Assembly (NCBI GenBank): GCA_027488735.1
Contig: JAIYBB010000007.1
Location: 1-64,000, forward strand
Reading direction: 5' to 3'
DNA: 64,000 nucleotides
Origin: Comamonadaceae bacterium
GTDB taxonomy: Bacteria; Pseudomonadota; Gammaproteobacteria; Burkholderiales; Burkholderiaceae_C
Position 1 is the first letter of the stretch. Each line of letters starts with the position of its first letter. Position numbers and translations under genes: made by a program. Below are positions 42,759 through 50,737 of the stretch, one piece after another. Under the pieces are notes generated by a model. That model was not told where the DNA came from, did not search any database, and worked only from the letters and a program-made list of their open reading frames with translations.

Positions 42759-43658
42759 ATGAACACTTCAGACCCATCTACCCCGCAATCGCACCGCGAC
42801 CAGGCTGAGATCTTGGCGCGGGCCCTACCCTACATTCGCCAATTCCATGGCAAGACCATCGTCATCAAGTACGGCGGCAACGCCATGACAGACCCTGCGT
42901 TGCAAGCTGATTTCGCTGCCGATGTGGTGCTGTTGAAATTGGTCGGCATGCATCCCATCGTTGTTCATGGCGGCGGCCCGCAAATTGAAAATGCCTTGCA
43001 ACGCTTGGGGAAAAAGGGCGAATTCATCCAAGGCATGCGTGTCACCGATGAGGAAACCATGGAAGTGGTCGAGTGGGTGTTGGCCGGAGAAGTGCAGCAA
43101 GATATCGTGGGCTTGATCAACCAAGCCGGCGGCAAAGCCGTGGGTTTGACGGGGCGCGATGGCGGCATGATCCGCGCGCAAAAATTGAAGATGTTGGATA
43201 ACCAAGACCCCACGATTGAGCATGATGTCGGGCAGGTGGGTGACATCACGTCCATCGATCCGTCTTTGCTCCAGGCATTGCAAGACGATGCATTTATTCC
43301 CGTGGTCAGTCCTATCGGCTTTGGCGTGCACAATGAAAGCTACAACATCAATGCGGATGTCGTGGCCTCCAAACTCGCTACTGTGTTGAAGGCTGAAAAA
43401 CTGGTGTTGTTGACCAATACCGCCGGGGTACTCGATAAAACCGGCCAGTTGCTGACCAACCTGAGCGCCCGACAAATCGACGCCTTGTTTGCAGATGGCA
43501 CCATCAGTGGCGGTATGCTGCCCAAAATCAGCGGCGCACTTGAAGCCGCCAAGAGCGGTGTCAAAGCCGTGCACATCATCGATGGCAGAGTGCCACATGT
43601 GTTGTTACTTGAAATTCTGACTGACCAAGCTTTTGGCACCATGATCCGTTCGCACTGA
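42759..43658 (+). CDS. argB: Acetylglutamate kinase
   Basis: This 299-aa protein has the amino-acid kinase motifs [25 protein letters not shown], and [13 protein letters not shown]. It phosphorylates N-acetylglutamate in the second step of arginine synthesis. I chose ATG 42759; the upstream in-frame TTG at 42723 lies in the promoter region. It is followed after 20 bp by slmA, as in other Burkholderiales. Confidence 0.96.
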   Translation: MNTSDPSTPQSHRDQAEILARALPYIRQFHGKTIVIKYGGNAMTDPALQADFAADVVLLKLVGMHPIVVHGGGPQIENALQRLGKKGEFIQGMRVTDEETMEVVEWVLAGEVQQDIVGLINQAGGKAVGLTGRDGGMIRAQKLKMLDNQDPTIEHDVGQVGDITSIDPSLLQALQDDAFIPVVSPIGFGVHNESYNINADVVASKLATVLKAEKLVLLTNTAGVLDKTGQLLTNLSARQIDALFADGTISGGMLPKISGALEAAKSGVKAVHIIDGRVPHVLLLEILTDQAFGTMIRSH

Positions 43659-43678
43659 CCACCCAGGAGGACCGTCCT

Positions 43679-44296
43679 ATGGCTGATGAGCAACCCGCAG
43701 CAACTGTCGCCGACGTCACCGCACGCAAGCGGCCAAAACCGGGCGAGCGGCGCATTCAAATACTGCAGGCCCTCGCAGCCATGCTGGAGCAACCTGGTTC
43801 GGAGCGGGTCACCACCGCGGCCTTGGCTGCCAAACTTGATGTCAGCGAAGCCGCGCTTTACCGGCATTTCGCCAGCAAGGCGCAAATGTTCGAAGGTTTG
43901 ATTGAATTCATTGAAACCAGCGTGTTCAGTTTGCTCAATCAAATCGCCCAAGGGCCGCATGAAGCACCTGACAAACTGCGTCGTATGCTCACCGTATTGC
44001 TGCAGTTTGCCGAGCGCAACCCGGGCATGGCCCGGGTCATGGTCGGCGATGCCTTGGTGTTTGAAAACGACCGCTTGCACCAGCGCATGAATTTGTTTTT
44101 TGACAAAGTCGAAGCCAGTTTGCGACAGGTGTTGCGAGAGGCCGCCAGTTCCTCAGCCACTCCCACGGTGGACGCTCAGGCGCAGGCATCGGTGGCGATG
44201 GCGTTTGCGGTGGGGCGGTTGCACCGCTTCTCTCGTTCGGGCTACAAACGCTCGCCGTTGGAGCATTTGGATGCCAGCCTGAATTTCCTGATTTAA
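43679..44296 (+). CDS. slmA: Nucleoid occlusion factor SlmA (TetR family)
   Basis: This 205-aa TetR-family protein closely follows SlmA: RRIQILQALAAMLEQP, then VTTAALAAKLDVSEAALYRHFASKAQMFEGLIEFIE, and the later FAERNPGMARVMVGDALVFENDRL. SlmA binds DNA and FtsZ and blocks division over the nucleoid. AGGAGG precedes the ATG. Its place next to argB is the usual one in this order. Confidence 0.88.
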   Translation: MADEQPAATVADVTARKRPKPGERRIQILQALAAMLEQPGSERVTTAALAAKLDVSEAALYRHFASKAQMFEGLIEFIETSVFSLLNQIAQGPHEAPDKLRRMLTVLLQFAERNPGMARVMVGDALVFENDRLHQRMNLFFDKVEASLRQVLREAASSSATPTVDAQAQASVAMAFAVGRLHRFSRSGYKRSPLEHLDASLNFLI

Positions 44297-44299
44297 AAA

Positions 44300-44367
44300 C
44301 ACAGTGACGCTGTGAAAAATTGCATGCTGGTGCAAGCTGTGCTTGTTGACAATAAATCATCTTTATT
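44300..44367. promoter_or_regulatory. Three inverted repeats upstream of the SDR-FAH operon
   Basis: Within 68 bp lie CACAG-tgacg-CTGTG (44300-44314), TTGCA-tgctgg-TGCAA (44320-44335) and AATAAA-tcatc-TTTATT (44351-44367). The first may terminate slmA transcription; the other two could be operators for the following catabolic genes. The repeats are seen directly; the roles are inferred. Confidence 0.4.
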
Positions 44368-44393
44368 TCTTTGACAGACTTGGACACCCACAG

Positions 44394-45152
44394 ATGAACC
44401 AATTAGATATGCAAGGCCGCCATGCGGTAGTCACCGGCGGCGCCAGTGGTTTGGGCTTGGCGATTGTGCATCGCTTGTTGCATTCAGGCGCACGCGTCAC
44501 CATCTGGGACTACGACCAGAAAGGCATGGACAAAGCAGTGTCTGAACTGCGTCAACACTGGCCCCAAGCCACCATCGAATCTGTGCAAGTTAATTTGACA
44601 CAACACGCGCAAGTGGTGGATGCGGTCAAGAAAACCATTGCGTTGGCGGATGTGGATGCACTGGTCAACAGCGCCGGCATCAGCGGCCCGAATATGAAGA
44701 GCTGGGATTACCCGCTGGACGATTGGCACAAGGTGTTTGACATCAATGTCAACGGCTTGTACTACTGTTGCCGTGAAATGGTGCCGCACATGAAAGCGCG
44801 CAACAAGGGACGCATCGTCAATATTGCATCCGTCGCCGGTAAAGACGGCAACCCGAATGCCAGTGCTTACAGTGCCAGCAAAGCAGCGGTGATTGCCTTG
44901 ACCAAATCCATTGGCAAAGAGTTGGCTGACACGGCGATTTGCGTCAACTGTGTCACCCCTGCGGCTGTCAAGACGCCGATCTTCGATCAGCTCACGCCCG
45001 AGCATATACAGTTCATGCTGAGCAAAATTCCGATGGGACGTTTTGGTACACCCGATGAAATCGCCGCCATGGTGGCCTGGTTGTGCACCGATGATTGTTC
45101 TTTTTCCACCGGAGCCACCTTTGATTTGTCAGGTGGCAGATCCACGTATTGA
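44394..45152 (+). CDS. Short-chain dehydrogenase (possible 2-keto-3-deoxy-sugar-acid dehydrogenase)
   Basis: This 252-aa classical SDR has TGGASGLGLAI, the NSAG motif, Ser in NIASVAGKDG, and the catalytic YSASKAAV. It ends FDLSGGRSTY. Paired with the downstream FAH-family hydrolase, it resembles the 2-keto-3-deoxy-L-fuconate (or rhamnonate) 4-dehydrogenase step of the non-phosphorylating deoxy-sugar pathway. The substrate is inferred from this pairing. ATG 44394 was chosen over 44343 because the latter adds residues before the Rossmann fold. Confidence 0.82.
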   Translation: MNQLDMQGRHAVVTGGASGLGLAIVHRLLHSGARVTIWDYDQKGMDKAVSELRQHWPQATIESVQVNLTQHAQVVDAVKKTIALADVDALVNSAGISGPNMKSWDYPLDDWHKVFDINVNGLYYCCREMVPHMKARNKGRIVNIASVAGKDGNPNASAYSASKAAVIALTKSIGKELADTAICVNCVTPAAVKTPIFDQLTPEHIQFMLSKIPMGRFGTPDEIAAMVAWLCTDDCSFSTGATFDLSGGRSTY

Positions 45153-45170
45153 TTTTTTTCAGGAGCAGTT

Positions 45171-46037
45171 ATGAAACTTGTACGTTACGGCGCAGTTGGC
45201 CGCGAGAAACCCGGCTTGATCGACGCCGACGGCAAATTGCGCGATTTGTCTGGTGTCATCAAAGACATCACCCCCGAGCATTTGAGCGACAAAGAATTGT
45301 CGAAAATCGCCCGACTGAAAACAACGAGTCTGCCTTTGGTGCGCGGCAAGCCGCGCATGGGTTGCCCGATCAGCCATGTGGGCAAGTTCATCGCCATTGG
45401 TTTGAACTACGCCGACCACGCGGCTGAATCCAATTTGCCAGTGCCCAAAGAGCCAGTGGTGTTCATGAAAGCCACGAGCTGTATTCAAGGCCCGAATGAC
45501 GATGTCATGTTGCCTAAAAATTCTGTGAAATCAGACTGGGAAGTGGAACTTGGCGTGGTCATTGGCACACGTGCCAGCTATGTGTCGCAAGCCCGCGCAC
45601 TGGACTATGTGGCCGGTTATTGCACTATCAACGATGTGTCCGAGCGCGAATTCCAACTCGAGCGCGGCATGACCTGGGACAAGGGCAAGGGTTGCGACAC
45701 CTTCGGCCCCATCGGTCCTTGGCTGGTGACACGCGACGAGGTGCCAAAGCCTCAGCGCCTGAACATGTGGCTGGATGTCAACGGCGTGCGCATGCAAACC
45801 GGCAACACCAAAACCATGGTGTTCAACGTCGCCAAGCTGGTCAGCTATGTCAGCGAGTTCATGACCTTGATGCCGGGTGACGTGATCACCACCGGCACAC
45901 CTCCGGGCGTCGGCATGGGCATGAAGAAAAACGGCAAGCCCAAGCCTGTGTTTTTGAAAGCCGGTGACACCATGTCATTGGGTATCGAAGGTTTGGGCGA
46001 GCAACACCAAAAAGTGGTTGCCTACAAAAAGCATTGA
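45171..46037 (+). CDS. Fumarylacetoacetate hydrolase family protein
   Basis: This 288-aa protein has the FAH-fold motifs IGLNYADHAAES, DWEVELGVVIG, GYCTINDVSEREFQLERG, KGCDTFGPIGPWLV and TGTPPGVGMG. Members cleave or hydrate 2,4-diketo acids with a bound metal. Next to the SDR, the best guess is a 2,4-diketo-3-deoxy-L-fuconate-type hydrolase producing pyruvate and lactate; annotation as ureidoglycolate lyase is a common alternative. GGAG precedes the ATG. A strong bidirectional terminator follows. Confidence 0.85.
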   Translation: MKLVRYGAVGREKPGLIDADGKLRDLSGVIKDITPEHLSDKELSKIARLKTTSLPLVRGKPRMGCPISHVGKFIAIGLNYADHAAESNLPVPKEPVVFMKATSCIQGPNDDVMLPKNSVKSDWEVELGVVIGTRASYVSQARALDYVAGYCTINDVSEREFQLERGMTWDKGKGCDTFGPIGPWLVTRDEVPKPQRLNMWLDVNGVRMQTGNTKTMVFNVAKLVSYVSEFMTLMPGDVITTGTPPGVGMGMKKNGKPKPVFLKAGDTMSLGIEGLGEQHQKVVAYKKH

Positions 46038-46051
46038 TCGCTTTGCGCATG

Positions 46052-46081
46052 AAAAAAGCGGCCTGCGGGCCGCTTTTTTTT
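46052..46081. terminator. Strong bidirectional intrinsic terminator
   Basis: GCGGCC-TGCG-GGCCGC with flanking AAAAAA and TTTTTTTT forms a classic intrinsic terminator usable on both strands. It sits between the convergent FAH hydrolase and ttcA genes. Confidence 0.92.
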
Positions 46082-46096
46082 CGTCTCGTGATTTCT

Positions 46097-46975
46097 TCAA
46101 ACCATGATGGTTTGAATGCCCGGTAATGTGGGCATGCTGAATGTCTCCGGGTCAAACGCCATGTCGCCTTCTTCTTGCGGCTCGCCCGTGGCTTTCATGC
46201 CTTTGAAGTCGAACAGCTTGGCGTCCAGCAAATGCGATGGCACGGTGTGTTGCAAGGCGTTGAACATATTGTCTAAACGACCCGGGTATTTCTTTTCCCA
46301 TTCGCGCAGCATGTCGCCAACCTGCTGGCGCTGCAAACCGTCTTGGCTGCCGCACAGCGTGCATGGAATGATGGGGAATTCGCGGTGCGCGGCCCAGCGC
46401 ACCAAGTCGCGCTCGGCGACCAAAGCCAACGGGCGAATGACGATGTGACGGCCGGTGTCGCTCATCAATTTGGGCGGCATGCTTTTGAGGCGGCCACCGA
46501 AAAACATATTTAGAAACAAGGTTTGCAAAATATCGTCACGGTGATGACCTAAAGCAATTTTGGTCGCGCCAATTTCATCGGCCACGCGGTACAAAATGCC
46601 CCGACGCAAACGGCTGCACAAGCTGCACATGGTTTTGCCCGGCGCGATTTTGTCCTTGACGATGGAATAGGTGTCTTGGTTTTCAATGCGAAACGGCACA
46701 CCTATTTTGGTCAGGTACTCGGGCAACACATGCTCTGGAAAGCCGGGTTGCTTTTGGTCCAGATTGACCGCGATGATCTCGAAATCAATCGGTGCGCGCA
46801 TTTGCATCTTCAGCAAAATGTCCAACATGCTGTAGCTGTCTTTGCCGCCGGACACGCACACCATGACCTTGTCGCCTTCTTCGATCATGTTGAATTGCAC
46901 AATCGCTTCACCCACTTGGCGGCACAGCCGTTTTTCCAATTTCTGGGTTTCGCGTTCTATCGTTGTCATCACCAT
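46097..46975 (-). CDS. ttcA: tRNA 2-thiocytidine(32) synthetase TtcA
   Basis: This 292-aa PP-loop ATPase has [11 protein letters not shown] and the Fe-S cysteine pairs CSLC and CTLCG. It thiolates cytidine 32 in certain tRNAs. GGAGG lies seven bases before ATG 46975; the next in-frame ATG (46969) forms a TGATG with the folB stop but is less well spaced. The start overlaps folB by seven bases. It is last in a folM-like/folB/ttcA operon. Confidence 0.95.
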   Translation of the reverse strand: MVMTTIERETQKLEKRLCRQVGEAIVQFNMIEEGDKVMVCVSGGKDSYSMLDILLKMQMRAPIDFEIIAVNLDQKQPGFPEHVLPEYLTKIGVPFRIENQDTYSIVKDKIAPGKTMCSLCSRLRRGILYRVADEIGATKIALGHHRDDILQTLFLNMFFGGRLKSMPPKLMSDTGRHIVIRPLALVAERDLVRWAAHREFPIIPCTLCGSQDGLQRQQVGDMLREWEKKYPGRLDNMFNALQHTVPSHLLDAKLFDFKGMKATGEPQEEGDMAFDPETFSMPTLPGIQTIMV

Positions 46976-47343
46976 TGGCCAGCCTCCATGCGGATTGCCA
47001 CTTCACAATCGTCAAAAATTTCTAACTTCGCTATTTTCACCCGCACACCGATCACGCCCGGCAACAACATCAAGCGGTGCGACAACTTGCCGATCAAGGT
47101 CTCAAGCAAATTCACATGCTCTGCCGTGCATTCATTGATGATGATTTGTCTGAACTTGCGGTAGTCCAGCACATGGCTGATGTCATCATCGCTGGGCAAC
47201 AGGTCTTGGGCCCCAAGGTTGAGTTCGGCGTCGACTTGAATGGGTTGGGGAGCATCCATCTCGTGCGGCAATATGCCTAAGTTGGCTTTGAAGCGCAAAC
47301 CCGAGAGCGACAGTGTGCGGTGGCCGTGTTGCGGTGTGTTCAT
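46969..47343 (-). CDS. folB: Dihydroneopterin aldolase family protein FolB
   Basis: This 124-aa protein has the FolB-type start [25 protein letters not shown] and the conserved [12 protein letters not shown] and [14 protein letters not shown] segments. FolB converts dihydroneopterin to 6-hydroxymethyl-dihydropterin in folate synthesis. It begins one base after the stop of the pteridine-reductase-like gene and overlaps ttcA. Confidence 0.88.
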   Translation of the reverse strand: MNTPQHGHRTLSLSGLRFKANLGILPHEMDAPQPIQVDAELNLGAQDLLPSDDDISHVLDYRKFRQIIINECTAEHVNLLETLIGKLSHRLMLLPGVIGVRVKIAKLEIFDDCEVAIRMEAGQW

Positions 47344-47344
47344 G

Positions 47345-48121
47345 TCACATCAGCGAAAAATCGCGCTCAAAAGGTATCAGGTGTTGACCGCCATCTACCA
47401 AAATGGTGGTGCCGGTGATGGATTGGTTGAGCAACACAAAAAGCACGGTGGCCACCACGTCTTCAACCGTTGAAGAACGGCCCAGCGGCGAGAGTTTGTG
47501 TAGGTCTTGAAATTTATCGTCGCTCAACATATGGCTGGTCAAGGTCAGGCCCGGCGCCACACCAACCACGCGCAATTGCGGAGCCAGCGCTTTGGCCAAC
47601 ACGGTGTTGGCGGTTTCTAGTGAGGCTTTGCTCATGGTGTAGCTGAAAAAATCGGGGTTCAAATTCCACAGTTTCTGGTCCAGCAGGTTGACCACCACGC
47701 CGCTGCCATCGCGTTCGCAAGCGTGCGCATGGAGTTTTTGCGCCAGCATGATGGCCGCAGCCGTGTTGGTCAGCATGTGTTTTTGCAGCATGGCATAGCT
47801 GAAACTCTTAGCGCTGTCGTGTTCAAACAAGGCGGCGCTGTTGACCACCGCATCCACATGGCCCATGCGTTCAGCCACCGTGTGCACCAATGCTTTGGTT
47901 TGTTTTTCATCGGACAAGTCAGCGGCAAAGCATTGCGCCCCCGCACACAAAGCGGCGCATTCAGCGGCGGTCTGCTCTGCTTCGGCAGCTGACTCGCGGT
48001 AATGCACCGCGACCCGCCAGCCTGCTGCGGCCAGACCCAGCGCGATGGCGCGGCCTAGGCGTTTGCCCGCGCCGGTGACCAGCACCGTCGGCACAGAGGA
48101 AGGGTTGACAGCGGAGGACAT
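47345..48121 (-). CDS. SDR-family pteridine reductase-like protein (FolM-like)
   Basis: This 258-aa SDR has the TGAGKRLG nucleotide motif (TGxxxRxG type, typical of pteridine reductases rather than the common TGxxxGxG), NSAALFEHD, and YTMSKASLE. It would reduce dihydropterins or dihydrofolate with NADPH. Location directly before folB supports a pterin role. I chose ATG 48121; an ATG at 48154 lies inside the divergent methyltransferase gene. Only eight bases separate the two divergent starts. Confidence 0.85.
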   Translation of the reverse strand: MSSAVNPSSVPTVLVTGAGKRLGRAIALGLAAAGWRVAVHYRESAAEAEQTAAECAALCAGAQCFAADLSDEKQTKALVHTVAERMGHVDAVVNSAALFEHDSAKSFSYAMLQKHMLTNTAAAIMLAQKLHAHACERDGSGVVVNLLDQKLWNLNPDFFSYTMSKASLETANTVLAKALAPQLRVVGVAPGLTLTSHMLSDDKFQDLHKLSPLGRSSTVEDVVATVLFVLLNQSITGTTILVDGGQHLIPFERDFSLM

Positions 48122-48129
48122 GTTGGACA

Positions 48130-49239
48130 ATGGGCGCAATGAATGAACAGCCACTGAGTTTAGCGACAGACCTGCACCGCCTGCTACAGGCGCGGTTAAA
48201 GGCGCAAGCGGGTTGGTTGCCGTTTGACAGGTTCATGGCCTTGGCGCTGTATGCCCCTGGTGCGGGTTACTACAGCGTGCGCAGTCGTCCGATTGGACGT
48301 ATGCCTTCAGGCGGCAGCGATTTTGTGACGGCACCGCTGGTGTCGCCGTACTTTGGACAGGCGTTGGCCAACAGCGTTTTGCAGGCTTTGCAACACACAG
48401 GTACGCACGATGTGCTGGAGTTTGGCGCGGGCGATGGCACATTGGCCAAGCAGTTGCTACAAGCCTTGGGCGACCAGGTGCAGCGTTATTGCATCGTTGA
48501 GGTGTCAGCCCATTTGCGCGAACAACAAGCGTTGTGCTTGCAAGACTTCGCACACAAAGTGCAATGGCTCAGCGCCTTGCCCGACACCATCCATGCAGTC
48601 GTCGTCGGCAACGAAGTCTTGGATGCGATGCCTGTCAAATTGCTCAACCGTATCAATGGTGTGTGGCATGAACGCGGCGTCACTTGGGACGCTGGCCAAC
48701 AACGCTATGTCTGGCAAGACAAACCCACCGACCTCAGGCCGCCTTGCCCTATCGAAGGTGACCATGATTACTTGTGTGAAATCCATTTGCAAGCGCAGGC
48801 GTTCATAAGCAGTCTGGCCGAACGATTGCGCCAGGGCGCGGCATTTTTCATTGACTATGGTTTTCCTGAACATGAGTATTACCACGTGCAAAGACACATG
48901 GGCACGCTCATGTGCCACCAGGACCACCAAAGCGACACTGATCCTTTGAGCCACATTGGGTGCAAGGACATCACCTCGCATGTGGATTTCACCGCCATGG
49001 CTTTGACCGCGCAACAAGCGGGCCTCCATTGCTTGGGCTACACCAGCCAAGCACATTTCCTGATCAACAGCGGCTTGCTGACCTTGTTGGAAAGCGCCTC
49101 CGCCACAGAGCGTCAGCAGGCGCAAATGTTGATCCAAGACCATGAAATGGGCGAGTTGTTCAAAGTCCTGGCGCTTGGTGCTGAAGCGGCCTGGGAGCCG
49201 ATGGGTTTTGTGCAAGGCGACAGGTCGCACCGTTTATAG
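48130..49239 (+). CDS. MidA-like SAM-dependent methyltransferase (NDUFAF7 family)
   Basis: This 369-aa protein matches the DUF185/MidA family: FMALALYAPGAGYYS, GSDFVTAPLVSPYFGQAL, and the SAM motif VLEFGAGDGTLAKQLL. In eukaryotes the homologue NDUFAF7 methylates an arginine in complex I; the bacterial role is less clear. ATG at 48130 or 48139 are both possible. A NDUFA9-like gene, also linked to complex I by homology, lies at 59565-60467. Confidence 0.9.
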   Translation: MGAMNEQPLSLATDLHRLLQARLKAQAGWLPFDRFMALALYAPGAGYYSVRSRPIGRMPSGGSDFVTAPLVSPYFGQALANSVLQALQHTGTHDVLEFGAGDGTLAKQLLQALGDQVQRYCIVEVSAHLREQQALCLQDFAHKVQWLSALPDTIHAVVVGNEVLDAMPVKLLNRINGVWHERGVTWDAGQQRYVWQDKPTDLRPPCPIEGDHDYLCEIHLQAQAFISSLAERLRQGAAFFIDYGFPEHEYYHVQRHMGTLMCHQDHQSDTDPLSHIGCKDITSHVDFTAMALTAQQAGLHCLGYTSQAHFLINSGLLTLLESASATERQQAQMLIQDHEMGELFKVLALGAEAAWEPMGFVQGDRSHRL

Positions 49240-49247
49240 GGCATCAC

Positions 49248-49442
49248 ATGTTTCGTTGGTTGCTGGTGGTTTTTCTGGTGTTGCTGCTGATACAAGGCCT
49301 CTCGCCGTGGTTGAGCAAGCTGGGGTTTGGTCGCTTGCCTGGCGATATGCGCTTTCGATTGTTCGGCCGTGAGTTTTTTATTCCGCTCACCACCACTCTC
49401 ATATTGAGCATGGTCTGCGCCTTGATCGCAAGGTTAATTTGA
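49248..49442 (+). CDS. Small DUF2905 membrane protein
   Basis: This 64-aa protein has two hydrophobic segments (about 3-17 and 43-62) around SKLGFGRLPGDMRFRLFGREFFIPLTTT, the DUF2905 signature. Its function is unknown. It starts eight bases after the methyltransferase stop and is probably co-transcribed with it. Confidence 0.88.
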   Translation: MFRWLLVVFLVLLLIQGLSPWLSKLGFGRLPGDMRFRLFGREFFIPLTTTLILSMVCALIARLI

Positions 49443-49486
49443 CGGGGTTAATATGGCCGATTGCGCAGCCCCAAAGTAGTTAAAAC

Positions 49487-50737
49487 ATGTTGAACATGCC
49501 TCGCCCTCGCTTGTTATCGGTAGTCCTTATTGCATTGCTGCTGGCAGCCGTCGCCGTTCTGTGGTGGGGCTTTCCCGACTTGCGCCCTGCGTGGGTCGGT
49601 CCTGCAGCCAACGACGGCGCAACGGTTCGTGAAGGCGCATCTGGCAAATCGGGCGACAAGCCCAAATACAGCGGCGGTCGGCCCGGCAACAAGGACATGG
49701 GTGACAGCACGGGCAAGCCGACACCGGTGAGCACTGATCTGGTCAAGCGCATGGACATGGTGGTCAACGTACAAGCCTTGGGCACCATGACAGCCATGAA
49801 CACGGCGATCGTGCGTTCGCAGGTGGATGGTGTGCTCAAGTCGTTGCGATTCACCGAAGGTCAACAGGTGCAAGCCGGCCAATTGCTGGCAGAAATCGAT
49901 GCACGCGCGTTTGAGGCGCAATTGAACCTGGCATTGGGCCAGTTGGCCCGAGACAATGCCCAGTTGTTGAATGCACAACTTGATTTGCAACGCTACCAAG
50001 ACCTGTTGAAAAAAGACGCCATCGCGCGCCAGCAAGTCGAAACCCAAGCGGCATTGGTGGCCCAATTGCAAGGTACGGTGCAAGCGGATCAGGCCAATGT
50101 GGATGCTGCCAAGCTGCAACTTTCCTACACCCGTGTGACCGCGCCCATCAGCGGTCGATTGGGCTTGAAGCAAGCTGAGTTGGGCAGTCTGGTGCGAGCC
50201 TCTGACCCCAGCGGCTTGGTCAGCATCACCCAAACACAGCCGATGGCCGTGGTGTTTGCCGTGCCCGAAATGCATGTGCCTTTGATCATGCGCAAACTCA
50301 AATCGGGACAGGCCTTGCCGGTGCAGGCCTGGGACCGGGAGCGCAAACAACGGCTAGCCAGCGGACGGGTCAACACCACGGACAATGCCATCGATGTAAC
50401 CACTGGCACCTTGAAACTCAAGGCCTCGCTCGACAACCGCGACGGCCAGTTGTTCCCCAACCAATTTGCGCAAATTGAATTGCAATTAGACACCTTGAAA
50501 AATACCTTGGTGGTTCCGTCCGCTTCTGTGCAGCGCGGTGCGCAAGGCAGTATGGTGTTGGTGATACAGGCTGACAGCACTGTGAACGCGGTGCCCGTGC
50601 AGTTGTTGTCGGCACAAGACGATTGGCAAGCGGTCCAATCGGACGCCTTGAAAGAAGGCGACAGCGTGGTCACCGATGGTGCTGACCGCTTGCGCTCAGG
50701 CAGCAAAGTCGAGGTGGTGAAAGCCGCCAAGCCATGA
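49487..50737 (+). CDS. mdtA: RND efflux periplasmic adaptor (MdtA-like)
   Basis: This 416-aa membrane-fusion protein has an N-terminal membrane anchor (about 9-27), then the lipoyl half-motifs [19 protein letters not shown] and [20 protein letters not shown] around an alpha-hairpin (about 145-200), then beta-barrel and membrane-proximal domains. It links the pump to the outer-membrane channel. It begins the efflux operon; an in-frame ATG at 49496 is an alternative start. The stop overlaps mdtB (ATGA). Confidence 0.93.
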   Translation: MLNMPRPRLLSVVLIALLLAAVAVLWWGFPDLRPAWVGPAANDGATVREGASGKSGDKPKYSGGRPGNKDMGDSTGKPTPVSTDLVKRMDMVVNVQALGTMTAMNTAIVRSQVDGVLKSLRFTEGQQVQAGQLLAEIDARAFEAQLNLALGQLARDNAQLLNAQLDLQRYQDLLKKDAIARQQVETQAALVAQLQGTVQADQANVDAAKLQLSYTRVTAPISGRLGLKQAELGSLVRASDPSGLVSITQTQPMAVVFAVPEMHVPLIMRKLKSGQALPVQAWDRERKQRLASGRVNTTDNAIDVTTGTLKLKASLDNRDGQLFPNQFAQIELQLDTLKNTLVVPSASVQRGAQGSMVLVIQADSTVNAVPVQLLSAQDDWQAVQSDALKEGDSVVTDGADRLRSGSKVEVVKAAKP

